A DNA stretch of 64,000 bases from Luteibacter sp. UNCMF331Sha3.1. GTDB taxonomy: Bacteria; Pseudomonadota; Gammaproteobacteria; Xanthomonadales; Rhodanobacteraceae. Under the pieces are notes generated by a model. The model searched no databases, was not told the origin of the DNA, and was given only the letters and a program-made list of their open reading frames with translations. Below, piece after piece: positions 38,950-50,641 of this stretch (its first letter is position 1; each line of letters opens with the position of its first letter). A program made the position numbers and the translations under genes. The stretch spans positions 1 through 64,000 of the forward strand of contig NZ_FOBU01000005.1 in assembly GCF_900109915.1 (NCBI RefSeq), given 5' to 3'.

Positions 38950-39053
38950 GCAGGAGCGCACCTGGGCGCGAACGTTCTTCGACTCACGACCCAGCTTGCG
39001 CGCCAGGTTGGACGACCGAGTCGAAAAGCCATCGTGCCCAGGTGCGCTCCTGC
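38950..39053. repeat. REPIN-like pair of inverted REP elements
   Basis: Two copies of the REP head GCAGGAGCGCACCTGGGC in opposite orientation (38950-38972 and 39031-39053), enclosing an inner inverted repeat TTCGACTC/GAGTCGAA (38978-38985, 39018-39025). Sits between ftsE and rhlB. Confidence 0.8.
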
Positions 39054-39078
39054 CGCAAGCGCACCGTTCGGGAGGCGA

Positions 39079-40821
39079 TCAGCGACCGCCGAACAGGCGA
39101 CCGATGCGGCGGAGCAGGCCGACCTTTTCGGGGGCCTTCGGTGCGGCCGGTGCCGGCGTGGCGACGGGACGCGCCGCCGTCACCTGACGCGACGGGCGAC
39201 GGTTCGGGCCGGCCTGGCCATCGGCCTTGCGCGGCGCGGACGGCTGTCCGTCGACGCGCGCCGGCGTCGCGCCGTTGCCGGCCGTGCCTTCCGCGCCCTC
39301 GCGCGCCCCGCGACCGCGGCCGCCGCGACGGCGCCGACGCTTCTTCGGTGCCGACGCGTCGGCCATGGCTTCGGCGGCGGCCGGCAGGTCCGCCACGGTT
39401 TCGGCCACGACCACCGTCGTCATCGGCACCTCGGTCGGCGTCGCGGCAGGCCTGTCGTCGCGCGGGGGACGCGGGCGGCGCTCGCGCTCGCCCGAACGCT
39501 CGCCGGAGCGCGGGCCACCGCGACCGTTGCGACCGCCACCACGACCACCCTTCTCCGGCGGCGCGCCGCGCGTCGGGACATGGCCGCCGGTGTCGTTCGG
39601 ATCGTCCACTTCATCCTGCACGCCATCGGCACGCGGGCGCGCGGCGGGCATCACGAGCATGCGTGCCTCGATCGACGCGGTGGGGATCTTCTGGTTGATG
39701 TAGGTCTCGATGTCCGGCAGGCCCATCGCGTAGAGGTCGCACGCGAAGCTGATCGCGTCGCCCTCGGCACCCAGGCGCGCGGTACGGCCGATGCGGTGGA
39801 CGTAGTCCTCGGCATCCTGCGGGAGATCGTAGTTGAAGACGTGGCTCACGGCCGGGATGTGCAGGCCGCGCGCGGCGACGTCGGTGGCCACCAGCAGGTC
39901 GATCTGGCCTTCCTGGAAGCGCTGCAGGAGCTTCTGGCGCTTCACCTGCGGCACGTCGCCCGAGATCGCGCCGACGCGGAAATTGTGACGCTTCAGGCGG
40001 TCGGTGATGCGCTCGGCCGCGGCCTTGGTGTTGACGAAGATGATGCTGCGCTCGGCCTTGCTCTCTTCGAGCAGGTTGAAGAGCAGCGGCATCTTTTCTT
40101 CCTTCGACGGGAAGTAGACGACCTGGCGGACGCGGTCCGCCGTGACGTTCTCGGTCTCGACGACCAGCTTCTCGGCCTCGTGCATGTGCTCGTAGGCGAG
40201 CTCGAGCACGCGGTGGCTCAGCGTGGCGGAGAACAGCAGCACCTGGCGCTTCTCGCGCGCCGGGAGGCGGCGGAAGATGAAGCGCACGTCCTTGATGAAG
40301 CCGAGGTCGAACATGCGGTCGGCTTCGTCGATGACCATGACTTCGACGCTGCCGAAGCCGAACACGTCCTGCTTGTAATAGTCGAGCAGGCGGCCCGGGG
40401 TGGCGATGATGATGTCGCAACCGTCGCGCAGCTGCTGACGCTGCTTGTCGTAGTCGACGCCGCCGTAGATCAGCGCGCTGCGGAGACCGGTGGCCTTGCC
40501 GATGGTCTGGAAATCCTTCTCGATCTGGATCGCGAGCTCGCGGGTGGGCGCGATGACCAGCGCGCGCGGGTCGGAATCCTTGCGATCCGGATGGGCCGGA
40601 TGCTTCAGCAGGCGATCCATCAGCGCGACCAGGAAGGCGAACGTCTTGCCCGTGCCCGTCTGCGCCTGGCCGGCCACGTCGCGCCCCAGGAGGGCGACCG
40701 GCAGCGTCAGCGCCTGGATCGGCGTGCAGCGCGTGATGCCGGCGGCGGCGAGGCCCTGCTGAAGCAGGGGATGGAGGTCGAGGTTTTCGTAGAAGACGTC
40801 GGTGAGTACGGTTTCGGACAT
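39079..40821 (-). CDS. rhlB: DEAD-box RNA helicase RhlB with long basic tail
   Basis: 580 residues. The helicase core (about 1-390) shows the Q motif ([20 protein letters not shown]), [14 protein letters not shown], the DEAD box in [29 protein letters not shown] and [10 protein letters not shown]. The remaining 190 residues are disordered and rich in Arg, Gly, Pro and Ala, much longer than in E. coli RhlB (421 residues in all). Position divergent from trxA-rho is the same as in E. coli, which supports rhlB over other DEAD helicases. The start at 40821 is chosen at [12 protein letters not shown]. Confidence 0.92.
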   Translation of the reverse strand: MSETVLTDVFYENLDLHPLLQQGLAAAGITRCTPIQALTLPVALLGRDVAGQAQTGTGKTFAFLVALMDRLLKHPAHPDRKDSDPRALVIAPTRELAIQIEKDFQTIGKATGLRSALIYGGVDYDKQRQQLRDGCDIIIATPGRLLDYYKQDVFGFGSVEVMVIDEADRMFDLGFIKDVRFIFRRLPAREKRQVLLFSATLSHRVLELAYEHMHEAEKLVVETENVTADRVRQVVYFPSKEEKMPLLFNLLEESKAERSIIFVNTKAAAERITDRLKRHNFRVGAISGDVPQVKRQKLLQRFQEGQIDLLVATDVAARGLHIPAVSHVFNYDLPQDAEDYVHRIGRTARLGAEGDAISFACDLYAMGLPDIETYINQKIPTASIEARMLVMPAARPRADGVQDEVDDPNDTGGHVPTRGAPPEKGGRGGGRNGRGGPRSGERSGERERRPRPPRDDRPAATPTEVPMTTVVVAETVADLPAAAEAMADASAPKKRRRRRGGRGRGAREGAEGTAGNGATPARVDGQPSAPRKADGQAGPNRRPSRQVTAARPVATPAPAAPKAPEKVGLLRRIGRLFGGR

Positions 40822-41248
40822 GGAATGAAGGGCCTGGAGGCTTGCGCCGCGCTCATGCGGCGCTGTCCCGGCGGCATGCGTGCACCACGGGACGGAGAGT
40901 GATCCGGCCGGCGTCACGGGAGAGTCGGGAAGGGCCGGTTGCCAGTCCGGCGGCCTGTCGACGCGCCCGGCGCGCGAAGGCCGGAGGCGGAGGCGGCCGC
41001 CTGGAAGGTTCCCGCTGGCATAGGTGAACCGGCTGCGCGAGCCGGTTTACCTATGTCAACGGAAACCATTCGTCGACGACCTTGAATCGCTTGAATCGCG
41101 CCCCTAGTTCGGGTGGAATGAGGGCCGCCGGCCGCAATGGCCAAGACCTTCGGTTCCGGTTGGACCCGCGACATGGGGCTCCTAAGTGTAGCCGATGCCA
41201 GCGTCACGGTCGTCAACCCCCTTTTCCACCCCTCCACTGGAGACCACG
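40822..41248. other. rhlB-trxA divergent intergenic region
   Basis: 427 bases carrying both upstream regions and a long hairpin (41007-41067). No gene is supported in it; the few open frames are short and unlike known proteins. Confidence 0.5.
41007..41067. repeat. Large imperfect hairpin between rhlB and trxA
   Basis: Core stem of 16 bp, CATAGGTGAACCGGCT (41019-41034) against AGCCGGTTTACCTATG (41040-41055) with a single G-T pair, loop GCGCG. Outer arms 41007-41018 and 41056-41067 extend it with 9 of 12 Watson-Crick matches. No T-run follows on either strand, so it is not a standard terminator. Confidence 0.75.
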
Positions 41249-41575
41249 GTGAGCGACAAGATCACCCATACGACCGACGCCGCCTTCTCGAAGGACGTCC
41301 TCGAATCCGACACCCCCGTCCTGCTCGACTTCTGGGCCGAATGGTGCGGCCCCTGCAAGGCGATCGCCCCCGCGCTCGACGACCTCGCCGGTGAGTACGA
41401 AGGCAAGGTCAAGATCGTCAAGATCAACATCGACGAAAACCAGCAGACCCCGCGCCAGTTCGGCGTTCGCGGCATTCCGACGCTGATGGTGTTCAAGGAC
41501 GGCAAGGTCGCCGGCACGCAGATCGGCGCCGTGAGCAAGACCCAGCTTTCCCAGTTCATCGAGAAGTCGATCTGA
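41249..41575 (+). CDS. trxA: Thioredoxin
   Basis: 108 residues, the normal thioredoxin length when started at GTG 41249 (GGAG seven bases before). Active-site WCGPC has Cys33 and Cys36. [15 protein letters not shown], the [28 protein letters not shown] region with its cis-Pro, and the end LSQFIEKSI fit E. coli TrxA. A longer in-frame ATG at 41195 adds 18 unrelated residues. Directly upstream of rho. Confidence 0.96.
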   Translation: MSDKITHTTDAAFSKDVLESDTPVLLDFWAEWCGPCKAIAPALDDLAGEYEGKVKIVKINIDENQQTPRQFGVRGIPTLMVFKDGKVAGTQIGAVSKTQLSQFIEKSI

Positions 41576-41745
41576 CATCTCTCCAGGGCTGAATCGTTCG
41601 CCCTGGCTTCCAGCCGCCGCGTGAGGCGCTTTACGGCGCGCCTCACGCGATGCTAGGCTCTAGGAGTTCGCCGGGACACCGCTTGTCCCCCCTGTCGCGA
41701 ACCCTCTCCCTCTTTTCTTCCAACGGCGCCCCGTGAGGTTTGCCC

Positions 41746-43527
<1,782 letters not shown>

Positions 43528-43550
43528 TCCGCGCTTTGCCGACGACCGGA

Positions 43551-43574
43551 AAGGCCGCCCGCAGGGGCGGCCTT
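43551..43574 (+). terminator. Terminator after rho
   Basis: AAGGCCGCCC-GCAG-GGGCGGCCTT followed by TCTCGTTT, 23 bases after the rho stop. Confidence 0.8.
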
Positions 43575-43699
43575 TCTCGTTTCACCGTCCCTGCATCCCA
43601 TTTGTTACGCTGCCTCGCCGACGCACACCTTTTCGGGGTGCCCGGGCGTCCCCATATGGGCGCCATCGGCCTTCGAGCCTCCCCTTCAAGGAAAGTGAC

Positions 43700-45070
43700 G
43701 TGTCCATACCCAGCGCCGCCAAGAGCACGCCCATCGGCGATCGCCACGACCTCGTGGCCTATCTCGCCAAGGGCGAAAAGCCGCGCGAGATGTGGCGCAT
43801 CGGCACGGAGCACGAGAAGTTCGGGTTCTACACCGACGACCTGACACCCCCGCCGTTCGAAGGACCCCGTCCGGGCATCCGGGCGATCATGGAAGGCCTC
43901 GCGTCGCGCTACGGCTGGGACATCGCGCGCGAGGGCGATACGCCGGTCGCGCTGACCAAGGGCCTGGCCAACATCACGCTCGAGCCGGCCGGCCAGCTGG
44001 AGCTGTCCGGTGCACCGCTGGAATCGATCCACCAGACCTGCGACGAAGTGAGCGAGCACCTGAAGCAGGTGCGCTCGGTGGCCGAAGAGCTCGGCATCGG
44101 TTTCCTCGGCATGGGCTTCCAGCCGAAGTGGCGCCGCGACCAGATGCCGTGGATGCCCAAGGGTCGCTACAAGATCATGCGCGAATACATGCCGAAGGTC
44201 GGTTCGCTCGGCCTCGACATGATGACGCGCACGTGCACCGTGCAGGTCAACCTCGATTATGCGAGCGAAGCCGACATGGTGAAGAAGTTCCGCGTCGCGC
44301 TCGCGCTGCAGCCGATCGCGACGGCGCTGTTCGCCAACTCGCCGTTCACCGAAGGCAAGCCCAACGGCTTCAAGTCGTTCCGCTCGCACGTGTGGACGGA
44401 CACCGACCCGCATCGCACGGGCATGCTCGACTTCGTTTTCGAGAAGGGCTTCGGTTACGAGCGTTACGTCGACTACATCCTCGATGTGCCGATGTACTTC
44501 AGCTACCGCGACGGCAAGTACGTCGATCTGTCCGGCCAGGACTTCAGGAAATTCATGCGCGGCGAGCTTCCGGCCCTGCCGGGCGTGAAGGCCAGCATGA
44601 AGGACTGGGCCGATCATCTGACGACCGCCTTCCCCGAGGTGCGCCTCAAGCAGTACCTCGAGATGCGCGGTGCGGATGCCGCGCCGTGGAACCAGCTGTG
44701 TGCCCTGCCCGCCTACTGGGTAGGCCTGCTCTATGACGACGTCGCGCTCGACGCGGCGTGGGATCTGGTGCGGGACTTCAGCAAGGCCGAACGCCACGCG
44801 CTACGCGACGGCGTGCCGAAACATGCGCTCGACCTGATGTTCCGTGGCCACAAGCTGCGCGAACTCGCGCTCGAGTCGCTGAAGATTGCCGACCATGGCC
44901 TGAAGCGTCGCAACAAGCAGGGCAACCGTGGCGTCGACGAGTCGGGTTACCTGGAACCGCTGCTCGAGATCGGGCTCTCGGGCAAGACGCAGGCCGACGT
45001 GAAGCTCGAGAAGTTCCACGGCGAGTGGAAGGGCAGCGTGGATCCCGCGTTTTCGGAATACGCGTACTGA
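43700..45070 (+). CDS. gshA: Glutamate-cysteine ligase (plant/alphaproteobacterial class)
   Basis: 456 residues, first enzyme of glutathione synthesis. It is of the GCS2/plant-like class rather than the E. coli GshA class. Seen: MWRIGTEHEKFGFY (ATP/Mg site Glu), NITLEPAGQLELSGAPL, FLGMGFQPKW, GRYKIMREYMPKVGSLGLDMM, CTVQVNLDYASE and a C-terminal NRGVDESGYLEPLLEI. GTG start preceded by AAGGAAAGTGAC. Confidence 0.95.
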   Translation: MSIPSAAKSTPIGDRHDLVAYLAKGEKPREMWRIGTEHEKFGFYTDDLTPPPFEGPRPGIRAIMEGLASRYGWDIAREGDTPVALTKGLANITLEPAGQLELSGAPLESIHQTCDEVSEHLKQVRSVAEELGIGFLGMGFQPKWRRDQMPWMPKGRYKIMREYMPKVGSLGLDMMTRTCTVQVNLDYASEADMVKKFRVALALQPIATALFANSPFTEGKPNGFKSFRSHVWTDTDPHRTGMLDFVFEKGFGYERYVDYILDVPMYFSYRDGKYVDLSGQDFRKFMRGELPALPGVKASMKDWADHLTTAFPEVRLKQYLEMRGADAAPWNQLCALPAYWVGLLYDDVALDAAWDLVRDFSKAERHALRDGVPKHALDLMFRGHKLRELALESLKIADHGLKRRNKQGNRGVDESGYLEPLLEIGLSGKTQADVKLEKFHGEWKGSVDPAFSEYAY

Positions 45071-45111
45071 GAGCGCGCCCCCACCAGGAGCACGAAAAAC
45101 AGGCATAAAAA

Positions 45112-45142
45112 AACCTCCCCGTCGCCGGGGAGGTTTTTTTTT
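45112..45142. terminator. Bidirectional terminator between gshA and the FadL-like gene
   Basis: CCTCCCCG-TCGC-CGGGGAGG stem flanked by A-runs on the left and eight or more T residues on the right. It serves both convergent genes. Confidence 0.9.
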
Positions 45143-45159
45143 CGCCATGTATCGTTCGA

Positions 45160-46587
45160 TCAGAACGCGTACTTGGCCGAGACGCTCAGCAGGTTGCCCT
45201 TGTCGTCGTTCTCGCCGACCAGACGGTCGCCCGTCGCGGTCGTCACGCCACCGATGTGCGCCTTGTTCACGAAGATGTGGGCGTAACCGGCGTTGATCTC
45301 GAACTTCTCGGTGGCCTTGTAGCCGACACCGAAGGCGAGCCACTTGCGGGTCGAGTCCGGCACGCGCGGCGAGCGCGTGTCGTCGTAGGTCGGGGTGCTG
45401 TCGACCGCGACACCGCCACGGACGGTGAACTTGTCGCTGACGTAGTACTCGCCACCGACCGACGCGAACCAGCTGTTGCGCCAGCTGTAGTCTTCGGTGG
45501 TCGCCGGCTGGTTCGGGTTCGAGTAGTTGACCGTGAGGTCCTGGAACGCGTCCCACTTGGTCCACGACAGGTCGAAGCCGAGGCCGAACTTCTCGTCCTG
45601 GTGCCAGAAGCTGGCGGTGGCGATCGCCGGCGTGGTGAAGCCTGCACGGCCTTCGGTGTGCGTGAACGGGCGCTGGCCGGTGCCCAGCAGGCGACCGATG
45701 GCCGGGTTCGACAGCACCGCCGTCACGTTGGACGGCATGGTGAAGTTACCCGTGCCTTCCAGGTTGTGCTTGATCTTGCTGCGGTAGCTGAGCGCGAGGC
45801 GATCGTTCGGGGTCAGCTTCCAAAGACCGCCGACCTGCCAGCCGTAGGCCCAGTCGTCGCCCTTGATCTTGGCGTAGCCGTCGCTGCCCGGCGGAACCAC
45901 CGAGGCGTACTGGACGGCCAGCGCACGGGCGGCGGCGGGCGTCAGGGCGCCAGCCGCGGCGGCGCGCTGGATCAGGCCCAGGCCGACCGAGTTGTAGTTG
46001 ATGGCGCTGGTCAGCTCGGCGCTGGTCTTCTGAGCGATGGCGCTGACGCCGACGGCGAAGTCGTCCGTCACGTCGAACGAGGCCGAGAGGGTCGCGTCGA
46101 ACGACTTGAAGTCGGACTTCACGCCGTTGTAGCGGCCCTTCCAGTCGGAGTCGTATTCGGTCTTGAAGCCGAACGGCGCGGTCAGGCCGAGGCCGAAGTG
46201 CCAGCGATCGGCGACCTGCGTCGCGAAGTACAGGGCCGGGACCGGGATGGTCGTGCCGGCGTCGCCGCCGTTACCGCCGCTGATCGGGCGACCCTGTGCG
46301 TCCGTGGCCGTGCCATGGAACTTGGTGCTGAAGTTGATGCCCGTCACGTCGGCCTGGAAGACGTTGCCCTTGAGCAGCGTCATCGCGGCGGGGTTGTTGA
46401 CGATGGCGGAGGCGTCGTCACCCGCGGCGGCGGAGCCGGCGAACGCGCGACCGAGCGCCTTGGCGCTGTTTTCCTTGAGCTGGAAAGCGCTGGCGTTGGC
46501 GGCCTGCGGAGCGACCAGCGCGCCGGCGATGGCCAGCGAAAGGGCGGCGGCGACCAGCGGACGGGACGAAAGGTTCAGCTTCTGCAT
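45160..46587 (-). CDS. FadL/OmpP1-type outer-membrane transport protein
   Basis: 475 residues, beta-barrel transporter for long-chain fatty acids or other hydrophobic compounds. The signal peptide covers about 1-32. The mature start SAFQLKENSAKALGRAFAG corresponds to the N-terminal hatch of FadL, followed by ASAIVNNPAAMTLLKG (the NPA motif). The C-terminal residue is Phe (SAKYAF), as required for barrel insertion. AGGAGCCTTCCGA precedes the ATG. Substrate not determined. Confidence 0.92.
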   Translation of the reverse strand: MQKLNLSSRPLVAAALSLAIAGALVAPQAANASAFQLKENSAKALGRAFAGSAAAGDDASAIVNNPAAMTLLKGNVFQADVTGINFSTKFHGTATDAQGRPISGGNGGDAGTTIPVPALYFATQVADRWHFGLGLTAPFGFKTEYDSDWKGRYNGVKSDFKSFDATLSASFDVTDDFAVGVSAIAQKTSAELTSAINYNSVGLGLIQRAAAAGALTPAAARALAVQYASVVPPGSDGYAKIKGDDWAYGWQVGGLWKLTPNDRLALSYRSKIKHNLEGTGNFTMPSNVTAVLSNPAIGRLLGTGQRPFTHTEGRAGFTTPAIATASFWHQDEKFGLGFDLSWTKWDAFQDLTVNYSNPNQPATTEDYSWRNSWFASVGGEYYVSDKFTVRGGVAVDSTPTYDDTRSPRVPDSTRKWLAFGVGYKATEKFEINAGYAHIFVNKAHIGGVTTATGDRLVGENDDKGNLLSVSAKYAF

Positions 46588-46821
46588 TCGGAAGGCTCCT
46601 GCTTCTTGTTCTGATCGGGGGCGACTGGGTGACGCGGAAAACGTAAAACTTTCCCGTTTTCATACGCGCGTTTAACAATCTGGCAGCGAACTCTGGCTGA
46701 TTTGACGTATTTTTTGCAAGTGCAGCTGCAACAAACATGAAACGGCCTGCGAATCGCATCACGTCATTTCCTGCGGTATTTGCTACCTTGAAAGGCCGGC
46801 CCCACAGCGAGACCTGCCGTC

Positions 46822-47124
46822 ATGCACTGCTTCGTCTACGCCAGCCAGCGCAAGCCCGATACCTACCTCTGGGTGACCGAACGGGAGGGCTTCGGCGTCC
46901 TGCCCGAACCCCTCGCCCTGCTCCTCGGCGACCTGCGTTTCGCGCTCGAGGTGGAACTGACGCCCCAGCGGAAGCTGCCCAACGAAGACAGCGAACGCGT
47001 GATGGCGAATCTCGCCCGTCAGGGATGGCACCTGCAGTCGCCCTCGAATGAAACCCTCAGCGTCTGCAACCAGCCGAACCACAATCGCGAAATCGACCCG
47101 GACCAGGCCCTCGTCCGCGCCTGA
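46822..47124 (+). CDS. ycgL: YcgL domain-containing protein
   Basis: 100 residues matching the YcgL family (E. coli 97-108): MHCFVYASQRKPDTYLWV at the start, then LPEPLALLLGDLRFALEVEL and LARQGWHLQSP. Small soluble protein of unknown function found throughout Gammaproteobacteria. Divergent from the FadL-like gene. Confidence 0.88.
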   Translation: MHCFVYASQRKPDTYLWVTEREGFGVLPEPLALLLGDLRFALEVELTPQRKLPNEDSERVMANLARQGWHLQSPSNETLSVCNQPNHNREIDPDQALVRA

Positions 47125-47214
47125 TACGGCCGGATACGTGCATGGGGTGAACGTGCAACGCGGGTTAACACGACGTTACCGCGAGGGCGTCATACGCTCC
47201 GTATACTCCCGCGC

Positions 47215-50200
47215 ATGGCCAATCCCAAACGTCGTCGTCCCTCTCTGATCAAGGCACTGCCCTGGTTCCTCCCCGCCCTCGCCGCCGTCGCCTGCGCGGG
47301 GCTGACCGCCTCACCGCTCGCGCTGATCCCGCTGCTGCTCGCCAACGCCCTGGCCATGGGTGCGGTGTGTCACGCGATCGGGTTCGATCCCGAGCCGAGC
47401 TACCTGCGCACGGTGCTTCGGCGCGGGTCGGCCCACCTGGTGATGTTCATCGCCTATACCTTCGTGGTGTTCGTGCTGGTCGCGTGGCCACTGCTGAAGC
47501 TGACCCAGTCACCGAGCCTCGGCGCCGCCCTGCTGCTGGCCGCGACGCTCGTGGTGGCCCTCGCCGCGCTTTGGCGGGTCTGGCCCGCGTTCGGCCTGGT
47601 TTTTCTCTGGGACGACGCCTACCCCGAGGCGAGCGGCGACGGTTCGTGGATCTTCACCGCGGTGGCGCGTTCGATCTCGTTCGGTCGCCATCTGTCGGCC
47701 GAGGAACGCTTCTTCTCGCACTTCCTGCCCGCTTCGCTGGCCCTGCTGATCCTCGCGTTCTCCGCCGTGGCGCTGTCGGGCCTCTACGGCGTGCTGCCCG
47801 CCGAGATGCGCATCGCGGCGCTCGGCGTCTACGCGCTGGTGCTGCTGCCGCTGGGCTGCATGGTCATCGCCAACCGTACGCTGCGCGCCCTGCTCTGCGA
47901 TCGCCGCGGCCACATCCGCACCGCGCGTGCCGAGCCGCGACGCCACGCCCACGAGCCGCTGGACACGCCGCGTGCACCGATTCCGGTACTAAGCAGCGAG
48001 GAAGCCCAGCCCGGTGTCCGCGACCACGCCTTGCGCGCCGCGGTGCGCGAGGGCGACATCGCCCGCGCCGTCGCGCTGGTGGAAGCCGGCGCGAACCCGG
48101 AAAGCGACGCGGCGCCGGGTGAGCGGGATCAGCGGCCCCTGCTCACGCTGGCCGCGCTCTCGCCCGATACCCGTCTCCTGCGCGCGCTCATCGCCAGGGG
48201 GGCCCGCGTGGATCGCGAGCACGGCGGCATGACCGCGCTGCTCGCTGCCAGCCGCGATAGCTGGCACGGTCGGCCGGAGGCCGTGCTGACGCTGCTGTCC
48301 AACGGCGCGAACGCCAGCGCCACCGATGCCGAAGGCAACACGGCACTGCACGGTGCCGTGCTCAGCGCCGAACCCACCGTCGCCGCCATGCTCCTTGATG
48401 CCGGCGCACCCGTCGACGCGGTGAACGCCGCGGGCGATACGCCGCTCGTCATCGCCTGTCGCGCGGCGAACTGGACCCTCGCGCGGTTCCTCCTCGAACA
48501 CGGCGCGAAGCCCGCGCCCGTTGGCGGGGAACCCGCGCTGGTGGCGGCGGCGGGCATCGCCGACGACGACAGCGAAGGCGTCAAGGTGCTCATCCGTTAC
48601 AAGGCGCCGGTCAACGCGACCGATGCGCTGGGACGCACGGCCCTGGTCACCGCCGCGGCCGAAGGCCACGAGCAGATCGCGCGGGCGCTGCTGCTGGCGC
48701 ATGCCAACCCGAACCTCGCCGACCGCAACGGCACCACGGCATTGATGGAAGCCGCGCGCGCCGGTGCGCACGGCATCGTGCAGGCGCTCGCCGATGTGCA
48801 CGCCGACGCATCGCCGCGCGACGGGCACGGCCGCGACGCGCTCACGCTGGCCTGCCAGTCGCCGCGCGCGCAGGCGGCCACCGTACGCGCGCTGCTCGCA
48901 CTCGGCGCGCAACCGAAGGAGACCGGCGCGGACGGACGCAGCGCGCTCGATCACGCCGCCGCGGCGGGCCGCTGGGATTTCGTCGCGCTGCTCGATCCCG
49001 AAACGCCGCTGCCCAGCTCGCTGAGCGAATCGGTGGTGCCGGAAGCCGGCGCCGACTCGCCGGCACATCTCTACGATGCGCTGCGCTTTGGTCACTGGGC
49101 GGTCGCGTCCACCTTCGCCGCGAAGGTGCGCGAGTGGCCCGCCGCCCAACTGGCCGCCCTTTACGTCGACCTGGCGGGCGCCGGCTTCGATGCCGCCCGC
49201 GCGTGGCTGCTCGACCATGGCCTGCCGGCCGAGGCGCGCCTGGCCGCGCCCGTGGACGAAGAAGGCGTGCTTGGGCGCCGCCTCTTCGATGCGCTGCTGC
49301 CGCAGTTGCCGCAGTCGGCCGACGCGCTGCTGCAGCTGATGCGTGCCGGCGCCTCTCCGGCCGGTGCCGGTCTGCTCGGTCAGGCGATCTGCCGCCTCGA
49401 CGGCGCGGACGAACGACTCACGCTGGCGATGCTGGAAGCGGGCGCGGATCCGTTCGGCCCCGACGCGCGTGGACGCACGCCCGTGCACATGGCCGCGGCG
49501 ACGGGACGCATCGCGCTGCTCGGCGCTCTCCTCGCCCGCGGCATGGATCCCAACGTGCGCGACACCGGCGGTCGCACGCCGCTGCACGCCGCGCTCGAAC
49601 ATGGCGGCGACAATCTCCCGCTCGTGCGGCTGCTCGTGGCGAACGGCGCCGATCCCGAAGCGGCCGACGTGAACGGTGAAACGCCGTACGGGCTCGGCAT
49701 CGGTCACGGCGACGTCGAGCGCTGGCTCAGCTGGGCCTCGTGGCCGTTGCCGCGCCGCGCACTGCGCGCGGATGATCTCCCCGCCGCGGCCGCCGCGGGC
49801 GACATGCAGGCGGTGGATCGCCTGCTCGAACTCGGCTTCGACGTCGACACCCGCGACCATCAAGGTGCCACCGCGCTGCTGCGCGCCGCCGGCGCCGGCC
49901 AGCGCGATGTCGCCGAACACCTGCTCGACGCGGGTGCCGATCCGGCCACGACCGCGGCATCCGGCGTCACGCCACTCGCCGCCGCCGTCAATGCGCGACG
50001 CGAGGCGGTGGTGGAACTGCTGATCGCGCGCGGCGTCGACGTCGACCAACGGTTGCCGGGTAACACCACCGCGCTGATGATCGCGGCCGCGCTCGGTTAT
50101 CCCGACATCACCGACCTGCTGCTCGCCGCCGGCGCCGATGCCACCGCCGAAGATCTCCACGGGCACACCGCGTTGCACGCCGCCGCGCAGTACTGCTTCG

Positions 50201-50640
50201 GCAGCAACGACAGCCTGCGCGCGCGGCGCCTGCTCGACGCGGTCATCCGTAAGGGTGCCGACGTCAACAAGGCGGACAAGGACGGCGTCACGCCGCTCCT
50301 CATCCTGCTCGGTGCGCACATGCGTCCTGGCGCCAACGCCGACGCGACGCACCTCGGCGCGCTCGTGCCCGTGCTGCTCGATGCCGGCGCGGCCCTCGAA
50401 CACGCCGATCACCGTGGCGTCAGCGCACTGCATGCGAGCGCGATGCACGCGCTGCTCGCACCGGCCCGCGTGCTGCTCCAGCGCGGCGCGAACCGCAATG
50501 CGGCGGACGCCTTCGGACGCACGGCCGGCGACGTGGCACGCCATCTCGGCTACGTGGACATCGCCCATGAGCTGGGCACGCGCGTGGGCGCGATTCCCAG
50601 CGTCAGGCAGACCCTGCGGCAACCGGCTCAGCCGGACTGA
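47215..50640 (+). CDS. Large membrane-anchored ankyrin-repeat protein
   Basis: 1141 residues. The N-terminus is basic (MANPKRRRPSLIKALPW) and followed by about six hydrophobic segments up to residue 225. From about 270 to 1125 the protein is made of ankyrin repeats of the type G-x-T-A-L-x-x-A-x-x-x-G-x-x-x-x-x-x-x-L-L-x-x-G-A-D. There is a break near 600-720 with less regular helical sequence (PAHLYDALRFGHWAVAS and on). I count roughly 18-20 recognisable repeats in two blocks. The membrane part is not a family I know. It is transcribed alone, ending one base before the Kef stop on the other strand. Confidence 0.88.
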   Translation: MANPKRRRPSLIKALPWFLPALAAVACAGLTASPLALIPLLLANALAMGAVCHAIGFDPEPSYLRTVLRRGSAHLVMFIAYTFVVFVLVAWPLLKLTQSPSLGAALLLAATLVVALAALWRVWPAFGLVFLWDDAYPEASGDGSWIFTAVARSISFGRHLSAEERFFSHFLPASLALLILAFSAVALSGLYGVLPAEMRIAALGVYALVLLPLGCMVIANRTLRALLCDRRGHIRTARAEPRRHAHEPLDTPRAPIPVLSSEEAQPGVRDHALRAAVREGDIARAVALVEAGANPESDAAPGERDQRPLLTLAALSPDTRLLRALIARGARVDREHGGMTALLAASRDSWHGRPEAVLTLLSNGANASATDAEGNTALHGAVLSAEPTVAAMLLDAGAPVDAVNAAGDTPLVIACRAANWTLARFLLEHGAKPAPVGGEPALVAAAGIADDDSEGVKVLIRYKAPVNATDALGRTALVTAAAEGHEQIARALLLAHANPNLADRNGTTALMEAARAGAHGIVQALADVHADASPRDGHGRDALTLACQSPRAQAATVRALLALGAQPKETGADGRSALDHAAAAGRWDFVALLDPETPLPSSLSESVVPEAGADSPAHLYDALRFGHWAVASTFAAKVREWPAAQLAALYVDLAGAGFDAARAWLLDHGLPAEARLAAPVDEEGVLGRRLFDALLPQLPQSADALLQLMRAGASPAGAGLLGQAICRLDGADERLTLAMLEAGADPFGPDARGRTPVHMAAATGRIALLGALLARGMDPNVRDTGGRTPLHAALEHGGDNLPLVRLLVANGADPEAADVNGETPYGLGIGHGDVERWLSWASWPLPRRALRADDLPAAAAAGDMQAVDRLLELGFDVDTRDHQGATALLRAAGAGQRDVAEHLLDAGADPATTAASGVTPLAAAVNARREAVVELLIARGVDVDQRLPGNTTALMIAAALGYPDITDLLLAAGADATAEDLHGHTALHAAAQYCFGSNDSLRARRLLDAVIRKGADVNKADKDGVTPLLILLGAHMRPGANADATHLGALVPVLLDAGAALEHADHRGVSALHASAMHALLAPARVLLQRGANRNAADAFGRTAGDVARHLGYVDIAHELGTRVGAIPSVRQTLRQPAQPD

Positions 50641-50641
50641 G

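Noticed and set aside
47989-50622. 877-residue minus-strand frame opposite the ankyrin gene
   Set aside because: Antisense shadow of regular ankyrin codons; no motifs.
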